From Spirochaetaceae bacterium (GTDB taxonomy: Bacteria > Spirochaetota > Spirochaetia > Treponematales > Treponemataceae): DNA of 7,306 nucleotides. This document shows, in pieces, positions 1 through 7,190 of the stretch; positions within the stretch are counted from its first letter, which is position 1, and every line of letters starts with the position of its first letter. Under the pieces are notes generated by a model that saw only the letters and a program-made list of their open reading frames with translations, was not told the DNA's origin and made no database searches. Made by a program: the position numbers and the translations under genes. The DNA lies in assembly GCA_017382775.1 (NCBI GenBank), contig JAFNZQ010000298.1, positions 1-7,306 on the forward strand, written 5' to 3'.

Positions 1-1746
1 GCCGTTGAAGAGTTGGCGGAACGGTTGTTATCATTGTATTCCAAACGTAAAACTTCCCGCGGATTTGCATTTTCCCCCGATTCCGAGTGGCAACTTACCT
101 TTGAAGCCAATTTTCCCTATGTGGAAACTCCGGATCAAATTGCCTGCATTAGGGAAGTTAAAGAAGATATGGAAAAACCAATTCCCATGGACCGTTTGAT
201 TTGTGGTGACGTGGGATATGGTAAAACGGAAGTTGCCCTGCGTGCGGCTTTTAAAGCCGTTGTTTGCGGAAAGCAGGTGGCTTTTCTGGCTCCCACCACC
301 CTTTTGTGTGAACAACATTATGAAACCTGTTTGGAGCGTTTTGCGAATTTTCCCGTTAAAATTGAGATGCTTTCCAGGTTTGTGGAAAAATCAAAGCAGA
401 AAAAAATTATTGAGCGATTAAAATCCGGTGATGTTGACATAATTGTAGGTACACATCGGTTGATTCAAAACGACATTGTTTTCAAAGATTTGGGACTAAT
501 GATTATCGATGAAGAACAACGTTTTGGGGTTAAAGATAAGGAACGACTTAAAGAAATGAAAACAAATGTGGATTGTCTTGCCATGAGTGCCACCCCCATC
601 CCCAGAACCCTACATATGTCTCTTTTGAAAATACGGGATATGAGTATTTTGAATACTCCACCGGAGAATCGCCGTCCCATTGAAACAATTATCGATGAAT
701 GTACCGACGAGAGAATAATACGAGCCGTTCGCAGTGAAATTCAACGTGGCGGACAAGTTTTTTTCCTTCATAACCGAGTGGAATCCCTGGAAGGAATTTG
801 TGCCCATTTGCGAAATTTGCTGCCTGAAGTAATGATTGATTACGCTCACGGTCGCATGAGTGTGGATGAACTTGACGATATTTTTCGCAGATTTAAAAAC
901 GGCGGTTTTCACGTACTGGTCTCCACAACAATTATAGAAAACGGAATTGACATTCCATCAGTAAACACAATAATTATTGACCGAGCGGATATGTACGGCG
1001 TTTCTCAGTTGTATCAGTTACGCGGGCGTGTGGGACGGTCTGACAAAAAGGCCTACGCCTATTTGCTTTATCCCGGAAACAGAATTCTTTCCGAAATTGC
1101 CATGAAGAGATTACAGGTTATAAGCGATTTTACTGATTTAGGTAGCGGCTTCAAAATTGCCATGAAAGATATGGAAATTCGCGGAGCCGGAAATCTTTTG
1201 GGCCGCGATCAGTCCGGTGACATTTATTCTGTTGGTTTCGATATGTATCTTCATCTTTTGGAACAGGCAATTCAAAAATTGCAGGATGAAAATTATGAAG
1301 CCGAAGATGATGTGGTTTTGGAATTGGAATATTCCGGGTACATTCCCTCTTCTTACATTTCCAACGAACAGACGAAGATGGAATTTTATAAAAAAATTGC
1401 CGCAATTTCTTCCGATGAAGAATTGGTTGATGCGGAAAGGTTGCTTCAAGATCGTTTTGGTATTTTCCCACCGGAAGTAAGGAATCTGTTAACACTGGCT
1501 AAAATTCGTATTGCCTGCAAAAAATTACATGTTAAAAATATTAAGGAACTTCGAGGTGTAATTTCCGTGGAATTTTCCCGTGTGTCGGATATTTCCGTGG
1601 ACAAGGTAGTTAATTTAATTCAAAAAAGTGATGGAAAGGTTCGGCTTGATCCAAATACGGCTAATGTTTTAAAACTGGCCATTGAAAAAATGGATCTTAA
1701 TGCAAAGGGTGATTTTTTAATAGGAACCTTGGAAAGTTTACAATAA
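1..1746 (+). CDS. mfd: Transcription-repair coupling factor Mfd, C-terminal half (5' end outside window)
   Basis: Mfd is a DNA translocase that pushes or removes RNA polymerase stalled at lesions and recruits UvrA for nucleotide excision repair. The frame is open from base 1, so the 581 visible residues are a fragment of a protein that is usually about 1,150 aa; the UvrB-like and RNA-polymerase-binding domains lie upstream of the window. Seen in fragment numbering: the FPYVETPDQ entry to the RecG-like motor (about 39-47), Walker A GDVGYGKTE (69-77), APTTLL (97-102), Walker B DEEQ (170-173), SATPIPRTL (196-204), arginine-finger motif QLRGRVGRS (339-347) and the TRG region ending EIRGAGNLLG (392-401). 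A C-terminal TRCF (D7) domain follows to the end. All motor motifs are intact and there is no frameshift. A TTG at base 13 is an internal Leu codon, not the start. The last 9 bp overlap the convergent ttcA gene. Confidence 0.97.
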   Translation, partial: AVEELAERLLSLYSKRKTSRGFAFSPDSEWQLTFEANFPYVETPDQIACIREVKEDMEKPIPMDRLICGDVGYGKTEVALRAAFKAVVCGKQVAFLAPTTLLCEQHYETCLERFANFPVKIEMLSRFVEKSKQKKIIERLKSGDVDIIVGTHRLIQNDIVFKDLGLMIIDEEQRFGVKDKERLKEMKTNVDCLAMSATPIPRTLHMSLLKIRDMSILNTPPENRRPIETIIDECTDERIIRAVRSEIQRGGQVFFLHNRVESLEGICAHLRNLLPEVMIDYAHGRMSVDELDDIFRRFKNGGFHVLVSTTIIENGIDIPSVNTIIIDRADMYGVSQLYQLRGRVGRSDKKAYAYLLYPGNRILSEIAMKRLQVISDFTDLGSGFKIAMKDMEIRGAGNLLGRDQSGDIYSVGFDMYLHLLEQAIQKLQDENYEAEDDVVLELEYSGYIPSSYISNEQTKMEFYKKIAAISSDEELVDAERLLQDRFGIFPPEVRNLLTLAKIRIACKKLHVKNIKELRGVISVEFSRVSDISVDKVVNLIQKSDGKVRLDPNTANVLKLAIEKMDLNAKGDFLIGTLESLQ

Positions 1747-1768
1747 ACATTCCAAATTAACGTTTTTT
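1729..1768 (+). terminator. Candidate hairpin terminator centred on the mfd/ttcA stop overlap
   Basis: Positions 1729-1755 form an inverted repeat: TTGGAA, an A/A mismatch, GTTTA, a CAA triloop, TAAAC and TTCCAA, giving 11 paired bases. Its centre (1742) is also the centre of the 9-bp overlap between the mfd stop (1744-1746) and the ttcA stop (1738-1740). On the + strand a run of six T lies 7 nt beyond the stem (1763-1768). On the - strand no clear T tract follows. The stem is weak and AT-rich and the T run is offset, so intrinsic termination is plausible but unproven. It could instead act as a 3'-end stabilising structure on both transcripts. Confidence 0.4.
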
Positions 1769-2445
1769 AATGAATGGAGCATTTTCAATTTGACCTGCTC
1801 GTCTCCATCTGTAATGAGAGAAAGTTTTTTTCGCGCTTCTTTTCGGAATGAATTACTTTGAAAATCGCAGGTACAGGTCTCGCTAATAAAATTGTTTTCT
1901 GTGCAATAGTCGATGATTCTTTGCTCCGAAGAAAAACAAAGTGGCCGAATTACCTTAACCGGATATTTACGATAATTTACTACGGGACTCATGGTGGAAA
2001 GTTCACCTTTTTGCAACATATTCATTAGTAAGGTTTCCAGTATATCATCCATGTGGTGTCCCAATGCTATTTTATTAAAGGAATTTTCCATAGCGTAATT
2101 GTTTAATTCTGTACGTCGTTGGGTGGAACACCACCAGCAATTCATTTTTTTTCCGGATTTTAATCGTTCCAAAACGGAAATTTCTTTAATGATAAGGGGA
2201 ACATCCCATGAATTTACAATTGAAATTAAATTGTTGGAAATTCCGGAAGTAATATCGGTTTTAATGTGAAAAGCCGTTATATCAAAACTTTCCCGTTGTT
2301 GCATCCGGCGCTTCACCAAATAATGAAGGAGAGCAAGGGAATCCTTTCCACCCGATAGTCCCACAAGGATTTTGTCACCTTGTGAAATCATTTTATATTC
2401 CCAAATGGCCTTGTCAATAATTCTAAACAGTCTATGTTGTGGCAT
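1738..2445 (-). CDS. ttcA: TtcA-family tRNA 2-thiocytidine(32) synthetase
   Basis: TtcA adenylates C32 in the anticodon loop of certain tRNAs and replaces its oxygen with sulfur, using a [4Fe-4S] cluster in the cytoplasm. The 235-aa product has the PP-loop SGGKDS (31-36), the cysteine pair in CWWCSTQRR (C103, C106), matching CxxC-x-x-x-RR of TtcA, and the family signature IALGHHMDDILET (126-138). A later cysteine site, C191/C193, is followed by FQSN and a basic stretch, where E. coli TtcA has its third cluster cysteine. E. coli TtcA is about 311 aa; this one is shorter, mainly at the ends. The late site reads CxC rather than CxxC. The start ATG shares its A with the upstream HD gene's stop (TGATG). 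Only a distant AAAGG, about 12 nt upstream, resembles a Shine-Dalgarno, so translation is probably coupled. TilS is less likely because of the cysteine set and the GHHMDD motif. Confidence 0.9.
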   Translation of the reverse strand: MPQHRLFRIIDKAIWEYKMISQGDKILVGLSGGKDSLALLHYLVKRRMQQRESFDITAFHIKTDITSGISNNLISIVNSWDVPLIIKEISVLERLKSGKKMNCWWCSTQRRTELNNYAMENSFNKIALGHHMDDILETLLMNMLQKGELSTMSPVVNYRKYPVKVIRPLCFSSEQRIIDYCTENNFISETCTCDFQSNSFRKEARKKLSLITDGDEQVKLKMLHSLKNVNLECLL

Positions 2446-3059
2446 CAGTCGGTAAAAGCCTTTGGATAATCTGTTTCATTTTTTTTCTCGGCTATTCGAT
2501 CCAAATATCCACATTCTTCCAAAAATTTTCGGCGGCTCATAACCAGTTTTATCAATTCTTGATACATATCAAAGTTTACATCCAGGGCAATGGGAAAAAT
2601 AAAAAATTCCGTTTCATTACAATATCGATTTATGAAATCCAAATCGGTGACATACCCCAAGGAAATCATGTTGCTGATACGATCTGCGGTTTTTAAAATT
2701 TTTGCATTTTCAGAATTGCCCGAAATAATTGAACGCAGGAAATCTTCCTTCGATTGTCCCTTTTTCTTGGTAACTTGAAGAACCAAGTCTAAAACATCGG
2801 AGGCTTCATCATCAATGGGAATGATCCGTTTTATGTCAAAATCCGGAATATCCTCCACCACATCGTGGATTAGACTTGCTTTCAACAGCACACTGTCGGT
2901 ATATCCGTAATCCAAAAGTATTGCAAAGGTATCCATTTGGTGACGAAACATATTGCCACCGCTACGGCGTTCTTTCCCAATAAGTGTTGTGGAAATCTGA
3001 ACGTAGGGAGCCAAATACAAATCACCTAATTCAAGCATAGAAACGGTATTCATTTCCAT
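2445..3059 (-). CDS. Stand-alone SpoT/Rel-type HD-domain (p)ppGpp hydrolase-like protein
   Basis: This 204-aa protein matches the HD hydrolase domain of Rel/SpoT enzymes, which removes the 3'-pyrophosphate of (p)ppGpp in a Mn2+-dependent reaction. The catalytic set is visible: R31 in RRSGG, H40, H65-D66 in LIHDVVED, E69-D70, and D126 and N130 in KTADRISNM. Spacing agrees with Rel (R to first His is nine residues; the HD pair is about 25 further on). No synthetase or TGS/ACT regulatory domain follows, so it resembles a small alarmone hydrolase in size (Mesh1 is about 180 aa). ATG at 3059 is preferred: an AAGAGG Shine-Dalgarno, formed by the last valS codons, lies 8 nt upstream. ATG at 3053 is the alternative. 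The gene begins 2 nt after the valS stop and couples to ttcA. Fold and active site are well supported. The substrate is inferred; another nucleotide is possible. Confidence 0.85.
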   Translation of the reverse strand: MEMNTVSMLELGDLYLAPYVQISTTLIGKERRSGGNMFRHQMDTFAILLDYGYTDSVLLKASLIHDVVEDIPDFDIKRIIPIDDEASDVLDLVLQVTKKKGQSKEDFLRSIISGNSENAKILKTADRISNMISLGYVTDLDFINRYCNETEFFIFPIALDVNFDMYQELIKLVMSRRKFLEECGYLDRIAEKKNETDYPKAFTD

Positions 3060-3061
3060 AA

Positions 3062-5758
3062 TTAAAGCCTCTTTAAATGCTGTTGAAGTTTTTCAATACG
3101 AATTTGCGCATTTTGTAATTTTTCCCTTTCGGCAGCCACAACTTCCGGAGTTGCGTGCTCTGCAAATTTACCGGAAAGTTTTGCGGTAAGTTTTTCACAG
3201 TATGCGCTTTCGTCTGAAATTTCTTTCCGGAAACGGGCTTTCAGCTGTTGTAAATCTACACTTCCTTCAAGATGTAAAAATGCCTCAAAGCCGGATCCAA
3301 CAGTACCAATTGATTTATCACTGTCGCAGGAAAAATCAATATCTTTCAAATTTGCCAAAAGTAAAATTAAATCATGATATTTAGTGAAAATACCTTCTGT
3401 TTCTTTTTCGGCACATTTTATTGAACAATGAAGTTTTAAATCCGCAGAAATGCCGCATTCCGCGCGTAGGGCACGTACTTTTACGATTAAATCTTGCAAT
3501 AAGTTAAATTCTTCGCTATCTTGCGGGAATTCTCTTTCTTCTCGCCATTGTGGATATTGGCACACAATGAGCATCTTGGCACATTCGCTGCTTCCAACCT
3601 TTTTACGAGCCTCGGAAATTTCCGATAAGGGCAATTTTTGATAAATTTCTTCCGTAACAAAGGGCAAGTAAGGATGCAATAATCGCAAAGATTGTTCCAA
3701 AACATTTAAAAGAACGCTAACGGCACGATCTTTCTCATCATCATCTCCATTACGGAATGACAATTTTGTTCCTTCCACATACCAGTCGCAAAAATCGTTC
3801 CAGAAAAAATCGTAGAGTGCCGAGGCGCCTTCGTTGTATCTGTATCCCGTTAATGCGTTGTTGATTTTTTTCGCACAGAAATTTAATCGAGAGAAAATCC
3901 ATCGGTCTAATGAGGAAAGACCGTTTTTGCAACCGTCTTCTACCAGTAACTTTTCGTCAATTGGCAAAAGAGTGCGACCTTCCAAATTCAAAAGGATGTA
4001 ACGAGAGGCATTCCAAATCTTGTTTGCAAAACGACTGCCCAGTTTAAATGATTCGTTGTCAATTAGGACGTCTTGGCCTTGGGCGCACAGGAATGCCAAG
4101 GTGAATTTTTGGGCATCGGCACCGTATTCGTTTATTATGTCCAAAGGATCAATACCGTTCCCCAAAGACTTACTCATTTTACGACCTTTTTTGTCGCGAA
4201 CAAGTCCGTGGATGTAAATGTCGCGGAAAGGTACCTTTCCTGTAAATTCCAATCCGGCCATAATCATTCGGCTTACCCAGAAAAATATAATGTCGTAGGC
4301 GGTAACCAAGGCTGTGGTGGGATAAAAATCTTTGAAATCGGGCGTTTTTTCCGGCCATCCCAAGGTGGAAAAGGGCCACAACCAGGAAGAAAACCATGTA
4401 TCCAACACATCTTCGTCTTGGCTTAAAGCAGATTTATCGCTACCGCAATGGGGACAAGTTTCCGGATCTTCCCGTGAAACAATCATCTCACCGCATTTTT
4501 CACAATACCAAACGGGAATCCTGTGTCCCCACCAAAGTTGTCGGCTAATACACCAGTCGCGGATGTTTTCCATCCAGTGCTTGTATGTGTTTTCCCATTT
4601 TTTCGGATAGAAAACGATTTCGCCATTCTTCCAGGCCGCAAGAGCCTTCTCTGCCAATGGCTGCATTTTCACAAACCATTGTTTACTCAAAAAGGGCTCG
4701 ATAACCGTGTGGCAGCGATAACAGTGCCCCACGGAATGGGTAATCTTTTTAATCTCTTTCAAAAGCCCCACTTCTTCCAAATCTGCAACGGCAGCCTTTC
4801 TGGCCTGTGCCATGGTAAGTCCGCGATATTTTTCCGGAACATTCTCGTTTAATGTTCCGGCGGGATTCATTATGTTCACCACATCAAGGTTGTGACGCTT
4901 ACCTACTTCCCAGTCATTGGGATCGTGGGCCGGTGTTATTTTTACAACACCGGTTCCGAATTCACGGTCCACATATTCGTCGGTAACCACGGGAATGGTT
5001 TTATCCGTTAAAGGCAATTTAACCCGTTTTCCAATGAGATTTTTATATCGTTCATCTTCGGGATGTACAGCCACTGCCGTATCACCGAAAAGGGTTTCGG
5101 GACGTGTTGTGGCAATTTCGATTTTACCACCCTCTTCTGTCTCATAGAAAATGTGGTACATGGCTCCTTCGGTTTCTTCATGTTCCACTTCATCGTCAGC
5201 CAATGCAGTACCGCAGCAGACACAGCGATTAACCAAATAGTTTCCCCGATAGATTAAACCTCGTTCGTACAAGGTCACGAAAACTTCTCGTACTGCCTTG
5301 GAAAGTCCCTCATCCAATGTAAAACGTTCACGGTCCCAATCGACGGAAACACCGATTTTTCGAAGTTGGTTACTGATTATTTTATGATGTTCGTCTTTGA
5401 CTTTCCAAGTTTGCTCAACAAATTTTTCACGACCGAGATCAAAACGGCTTTTGCCCTCTTTCTTCAATCGTCGTTCCACCACATTTTGTGTGGCAATACC
5501 GGCATGGTCGGTTCCGGGTACCCAAAGAGTTCGTTTACCGCACATTCGGTGATATCTTACGACTATATCTTGTAAACAATTATTTAACGCATGGCCTATG
5601 TGTAAAACACCGGTTACATTGGGTGGAGGAATTACCACAGTAAAGGTGTCATCGGATGCATTGGTGGGACTAAAATATCCGCCCTTTTCCCATTGAGAGT
5701 AAATCCGTTCTTCAAAATCTTTCGGATTATAAGCTTTTTCAAGTTCAATTTTTTTCAT
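3062..5758 (-). CDS. valS: Valyl-tRNA synthetase
   Basis: Class I aminoacyl-tRNA synthetase that attaches valine to tRNA-Val in the cytoplasm. At 898 aa it is full length for bacterial ValRS. Seen in order: PPPNVTG and HIGH (44-56), the CP1 editing domain with TTRPET (217-222) and GTGVVKITPAHDPND (268-282), which hydrolyses mischarged Thr-tRNA, WCISRQLWWGHRIP (402-415), KMSKS (527-531), the helical anticodon-binding domain (about 615-780) and a C-terminal coiled-coil arm (about 834-898) that contacts tRNA. Cysteine pairs C179/C182, C346/C349, C419/C422 and C435/C438 suggest bound zinc. The start ATG has GAGG five nt upstream (5764-5767) and a strong promoter just beyond. It is the first gene of a tight valS-HD-ttcA unit; its last codons supply the next gene's ribosome binding site. 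Nothing in it looks broken. Confidence 0.98.
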   Translation of the reverse strand: MKKIELEKAYNPKDFEERIYSQWEKGGYFSPTNASDDTFTVVIPPPNVTGVLHIGHALNNCLQDIVVRYHRMCGKRTLWVPGTDHAGIATQNVVERRLKKEGKSRFDLGREKFVEQTWKVKDEHHKIISNQLRKIGVSVDWDRERFTLDEGLSKAVREVFVTLYERGLIYRGNYLVNRCVCCGTALADDEVEHEETEGAMYHIFYETEEGGKIEIATTRPETLFGDTAVAVHPEDERYKNLIGKRVKLPLTDKTIPVVTDEYVDREFGTGVVKITPAHDPNDWEVGKRHNLDVVNIMNPAGTLNENVPEKYRGLTMAQARKAAVADLEEVGLLKEIKKITHSVGHCYRCHTVIEPFLSKQWFVKMQPLAEKALAAWKNGEIVFYPKKWENTYKHWMENIRDWCISRQLWWGHRIPVWYCEKCGEMIVSREDPETCPHCGSDKSALSQDEDVLDTWFSSWLWPFSTLGWPEKTPDFKDFYPTTALVTAYDIIFFWVSRMIMAGLEFTGKVPFRDIYIHGLVRDKKGRKMSKSLGNGIDPLDIINEYGADAQKFTLAFLCAQGQDVLIDNESFKLGSRFANKIWNASRYILLNLEGRTLLPIDEKLLVEDGCKNGLSSLDRWIFSRLNFCAKKINNALTGYRYNEGASALYDFFWNDFCDWYVEGTKLSFRNGDDDEKDRAVSVLLNVLEQSLRLLHPYLPFVTEEIYQKLPLSEISEARKKVGSSECAKMLIVCQYPQWREEREFPQDSEEFNLLQDLIVKVRALRAECGISADLKLHCSIKCAEKETEGIFTKYHDLILLLANLKDIDFSCDSDKSIGTVGSGFEAFLHLEGSVDLQQLKARFRKEISDESAYCEKLTAKLSGKFAEHATPEVVAAEREKLQNAQIRIEKLQQHLKRL

Positions 5759-5763
5759 AAAAA

Positions 5764-5801
5764 CCTCGAATTATTGTAATTCAATACGTTTATTTTGTCA
5801 A
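5764..5801 (-). promoter_or_regulatory. Near-consensus sigma70/sigmaA promoter of valS, adjoining its Shine-Dalgarno
   Basis: Read on the - strand, a perfect -35 box TTGACA (5801-5796) is followed by 17 nt and a -10 box TACAAT (5778-5773), five of six matches to TATAAT. A start six nt beyond the -10 box would fall near 5766, inside or beside the GAGG ribosome binding site (5767-5764) and about 8 nt before the valS ATG (5758). The expected leader is therefore extremely short. There is no room for a T-box or another leader attenuator from this start. It presumably drives valS, the HD gene and ttcA. Confidence 0.85.
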
Positions 5802-5815
5802 GACCGGAATCATTG

Positions 5816-5881
5816 AAAAACAAAAATGTAAATCGATGTTTACAGTTTGATAGTGAATTTGTAAACAGTGATTTACATTTT
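5816..5881 (-). terminator. Long AT-rich hairpin with T tract after rodA, putative terminator
   Basis: On the - strand, the hairpin starts one base after the rodA stop codon. Two 22-nt arms (5881-5860 and 5844-5823) pair as 12 bp, a 2x2 internal mismatch and 8 bp around a 15-nt loop. A T-rich tail, TTTTTGTTTTT (5826-5816), overlaps the stem base and continues past it. Position and tail fit termination of the PBP2-rodA transcript just before the valS promoter. The stem has few G/C pairs, which is weak for an intrinsic terminator, so the same bases may instead be operator DNA (see the paired dyad entry). Confidence 0.5.
5827..5877. repeat. Two inverted copies of an 18-bp dyad, TGTAAA-N6-TTTACA (possible operators)
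   Basis: Positions 5827-5844 and 5860-5877 each read TGTAAA, six bases, TTTACA. Their centres are 33 bp apart, close to three helical turns. Each is a dyad, and the two are also inverted copies of each other, so the 8-mer TGTAAA(T/C)(C/A) occurs four times in alternating orientation. They lie about 70 and 103 bp upstream of the predicted valS transcription start and just past the end of rodA. Such paired dyads are typical of dimeric regulators binding cooperatively. I cannot assign a regulator: the spacing does not match CRP, Rex, CcpA or BirA sites. Confidence 0.55.
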
Positions 5882-5882
5882 A

Positions 5883-7190
5883 TTAGTATTCAATTTTTCT
5901 CATATTTATGCTCATCAAAATACCGATACTTATCATTGCAGTCCATAGGGAAGATCCACCGTATGACATAAAAAACAGCGGAATGCCGGTTATTGGCATA
6001 ATACCGGCTACCATTCCCACATTTACGATAAAATGGTAGAAAAACATGGCGGCGATACCCACTGCCACATAGTATCCATAGGTATTTTTTGAACTGAATC
6101 CTATGTTCAATGCCCGAGCAAAAATTATTATAAATAGCAAAAATACAACACAGCCCCCAAGAAATCCCATTTCTTCCGAGAAAATACTAAAAATAAAGTC
6201 TGTACTTTGCTGCGGTAGAAAACGGTAATGACTTTGGGTACCTTTTAAAAATCCCTGTCCGAAAATGCCACCGGCACCGATGGCAATTTTTGATTGGATG
6301 ATGTTCCATCCACTACCCAAGGGATCGATATTGGGATTTAAGAAAATAATAAGTCGAGAAATTTGGTATGGTTTCAGTACCTTGCTGAATGCGATGGAAC
6401 ATAAAAAGGAAAATGTAAAAATCAGGAAAGAATAAGCAGTCCAGTATAAGTAGGAATGTTTAAAAAATATGTACCCAATCAATGAAATTACACTTACGAA
6501 GGCAAAAATTAAAATCAATGTTATTTTCAATGATTGGTTGGAAAAAATTGCAAAAAAAGGAAGAGGTTTGCGATATATATCGGATTCCCAAATTGGTAGT
6601 ACGGTGATAACAACGGTTAGTACTCCTAAAGCAAGGACGAAAAGAATGTATCGAACCGGAATTTCCGATACAAAGCACATGGCCAAAAAAATCGGTACAT
6701 AAACACTGGCAGTTCCCAAATCCGGTTGAATCAAAATGAGCCCCATGGGAAGCAAGAGAATAAAAAGCGAGAGGCCAAATCGCCGTTTAGGATCCATCTT
6801 TTTATATCTGTCTAAAAACCATGCAAAGAAGAGAATGTATACGATTTTTCCGAATTCGGAAGGCTGGATGCCAAAATCACCGATACCTATCCAACTTTTT
6901 GCACCGTTGGCGGTTTTTCCGAAAAGTCGGGTGTATATCAAAAGTAAAATCAATACGATGAAAAAATGAGGAGATAATTGTCGTAATTTTTTGTAGTCAA
7001 TGAGTATCATCAATATCATTAAGATCAGCCCGATTGAGGCAAAAAAAGATTGTTTTATATATTCATTGGAAACAGATACGCCTGCGGAGTTTATTCCCGA
7101 AGAATAGATAAAGAACACACCGATGGTGGTAAGGAAAAGTACGGAAAATAGCAATAAAAAATCCAAATATGAGAAAAAACGCAATTTCAT
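5883..7190 (-). CDS. rodA: RodA, SEDS-family peptidoglycan glycosyltransferase
   Basis: RodA polymerises lipid II into glycan strands in the inner membrane, paired with a class B penicillin-binding protein in the rod-shape elongasome. The 435-aa product is a polytopic membrane protein with SEDS signatures: GAKSWIGIGDFGIQPSEFGK (96-115), QPDLGT (155-160), NPNIDPLGSGWN (285-296), IAIGAGGIFGQG (302-313), LPQQSTDFIF (325-334) with the presumed catalytic Asp331, and the terminal IPLFFMSYGGSS (403-414). It is longer than E. coli RodA (370 aa). The extra length lies between QPDLGT and the KPYQ segment (160-273), with added hydrophobic stretches at about 222-242 and 249-268. The ATG overlaps the upstream PBP2-like stop as ATGA; AGGAAGG lies five nt upstream (7202-7196). 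The PBP2 neighbour and the GTQSHYRFLPQQSTDFIF context favour RodA over FtsW. Confidence 0.95.
   Translation of the reverse strand: MKLRFFSYLDFLLLFSVLFLTTIGVFFIYSSGINSAGVSVSNEYIKQSFFASIGLILMILMILIDYKKLRQLSPHFFIVLILLLIYTRLFGKTANGAKSWIGIGDFGIQPSEFGKIVYILFFAWFLDRYKKMDPKRRFGLSLFILLLPMGLILIQPDLGTASVYVPIFLAMCFVSEIPVRYILFVLALGVLTVVITVLPIWESDIYRKPLPFFAIFSNQSLKITLILIFAFVSVISLIGYIFFKHSYLYWTAYSFLIFTFSFLCSIAFSKVLKPYQISRLIIFLNPNIDPLGSGWNIIQSKIAIGAGGIFGQGFLKGTQSHYRFLPQQSTDFIFSIFSEEMGFLGGCVVFLLFIIIFARALNIGFSSKNTYGYYVAVGIAAMFFYHFIVNVGMVAGIMPITGIPLFFMSYGGSSLWTAMISIGILMSINMRKIEY

Noticed and set aside
1138..1495. - strand frames of 103 and 114 aa inside mfd
   Set aside because: They are antisense to the conserved TRG and C-terminal region of Mfd and show no motif or ribosome binding site worth noting.
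13..1746. TTG at 13 as the start of a complete 577-aa gene
   Set aside because: The frame is open back to base 1 with in-family residues, and Mfd needs a long N-terminal part. The gene is cut by the window edge.
4073..4426. 117-aa + strand open frame, and similar + strand frames at 4332-4852 and 4917-5147
   Set aside because: They lie wholly antisense to valS, whose frame is fully conserved, and their translations are low-complexity with no recognisable domain.
5827..5877. BirA, CcpA, CRP or Rex operator
   Set aside because: BirA half-sites point the other way (TTGTAAAC...GTTTACAA about 15 apart). CcpA sites have a much shorter centre. CRP needs TGTGA and Rex needs TTGTGA-type halves. None fits TGTAAA-N6-TTTACA.
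5759..5882. T-box riboswitch upstream of valS
   Set aside because: The gap is only 124 bp, the clear promoter leaves about 8 nt of leader, and no T-box consensus is visible.
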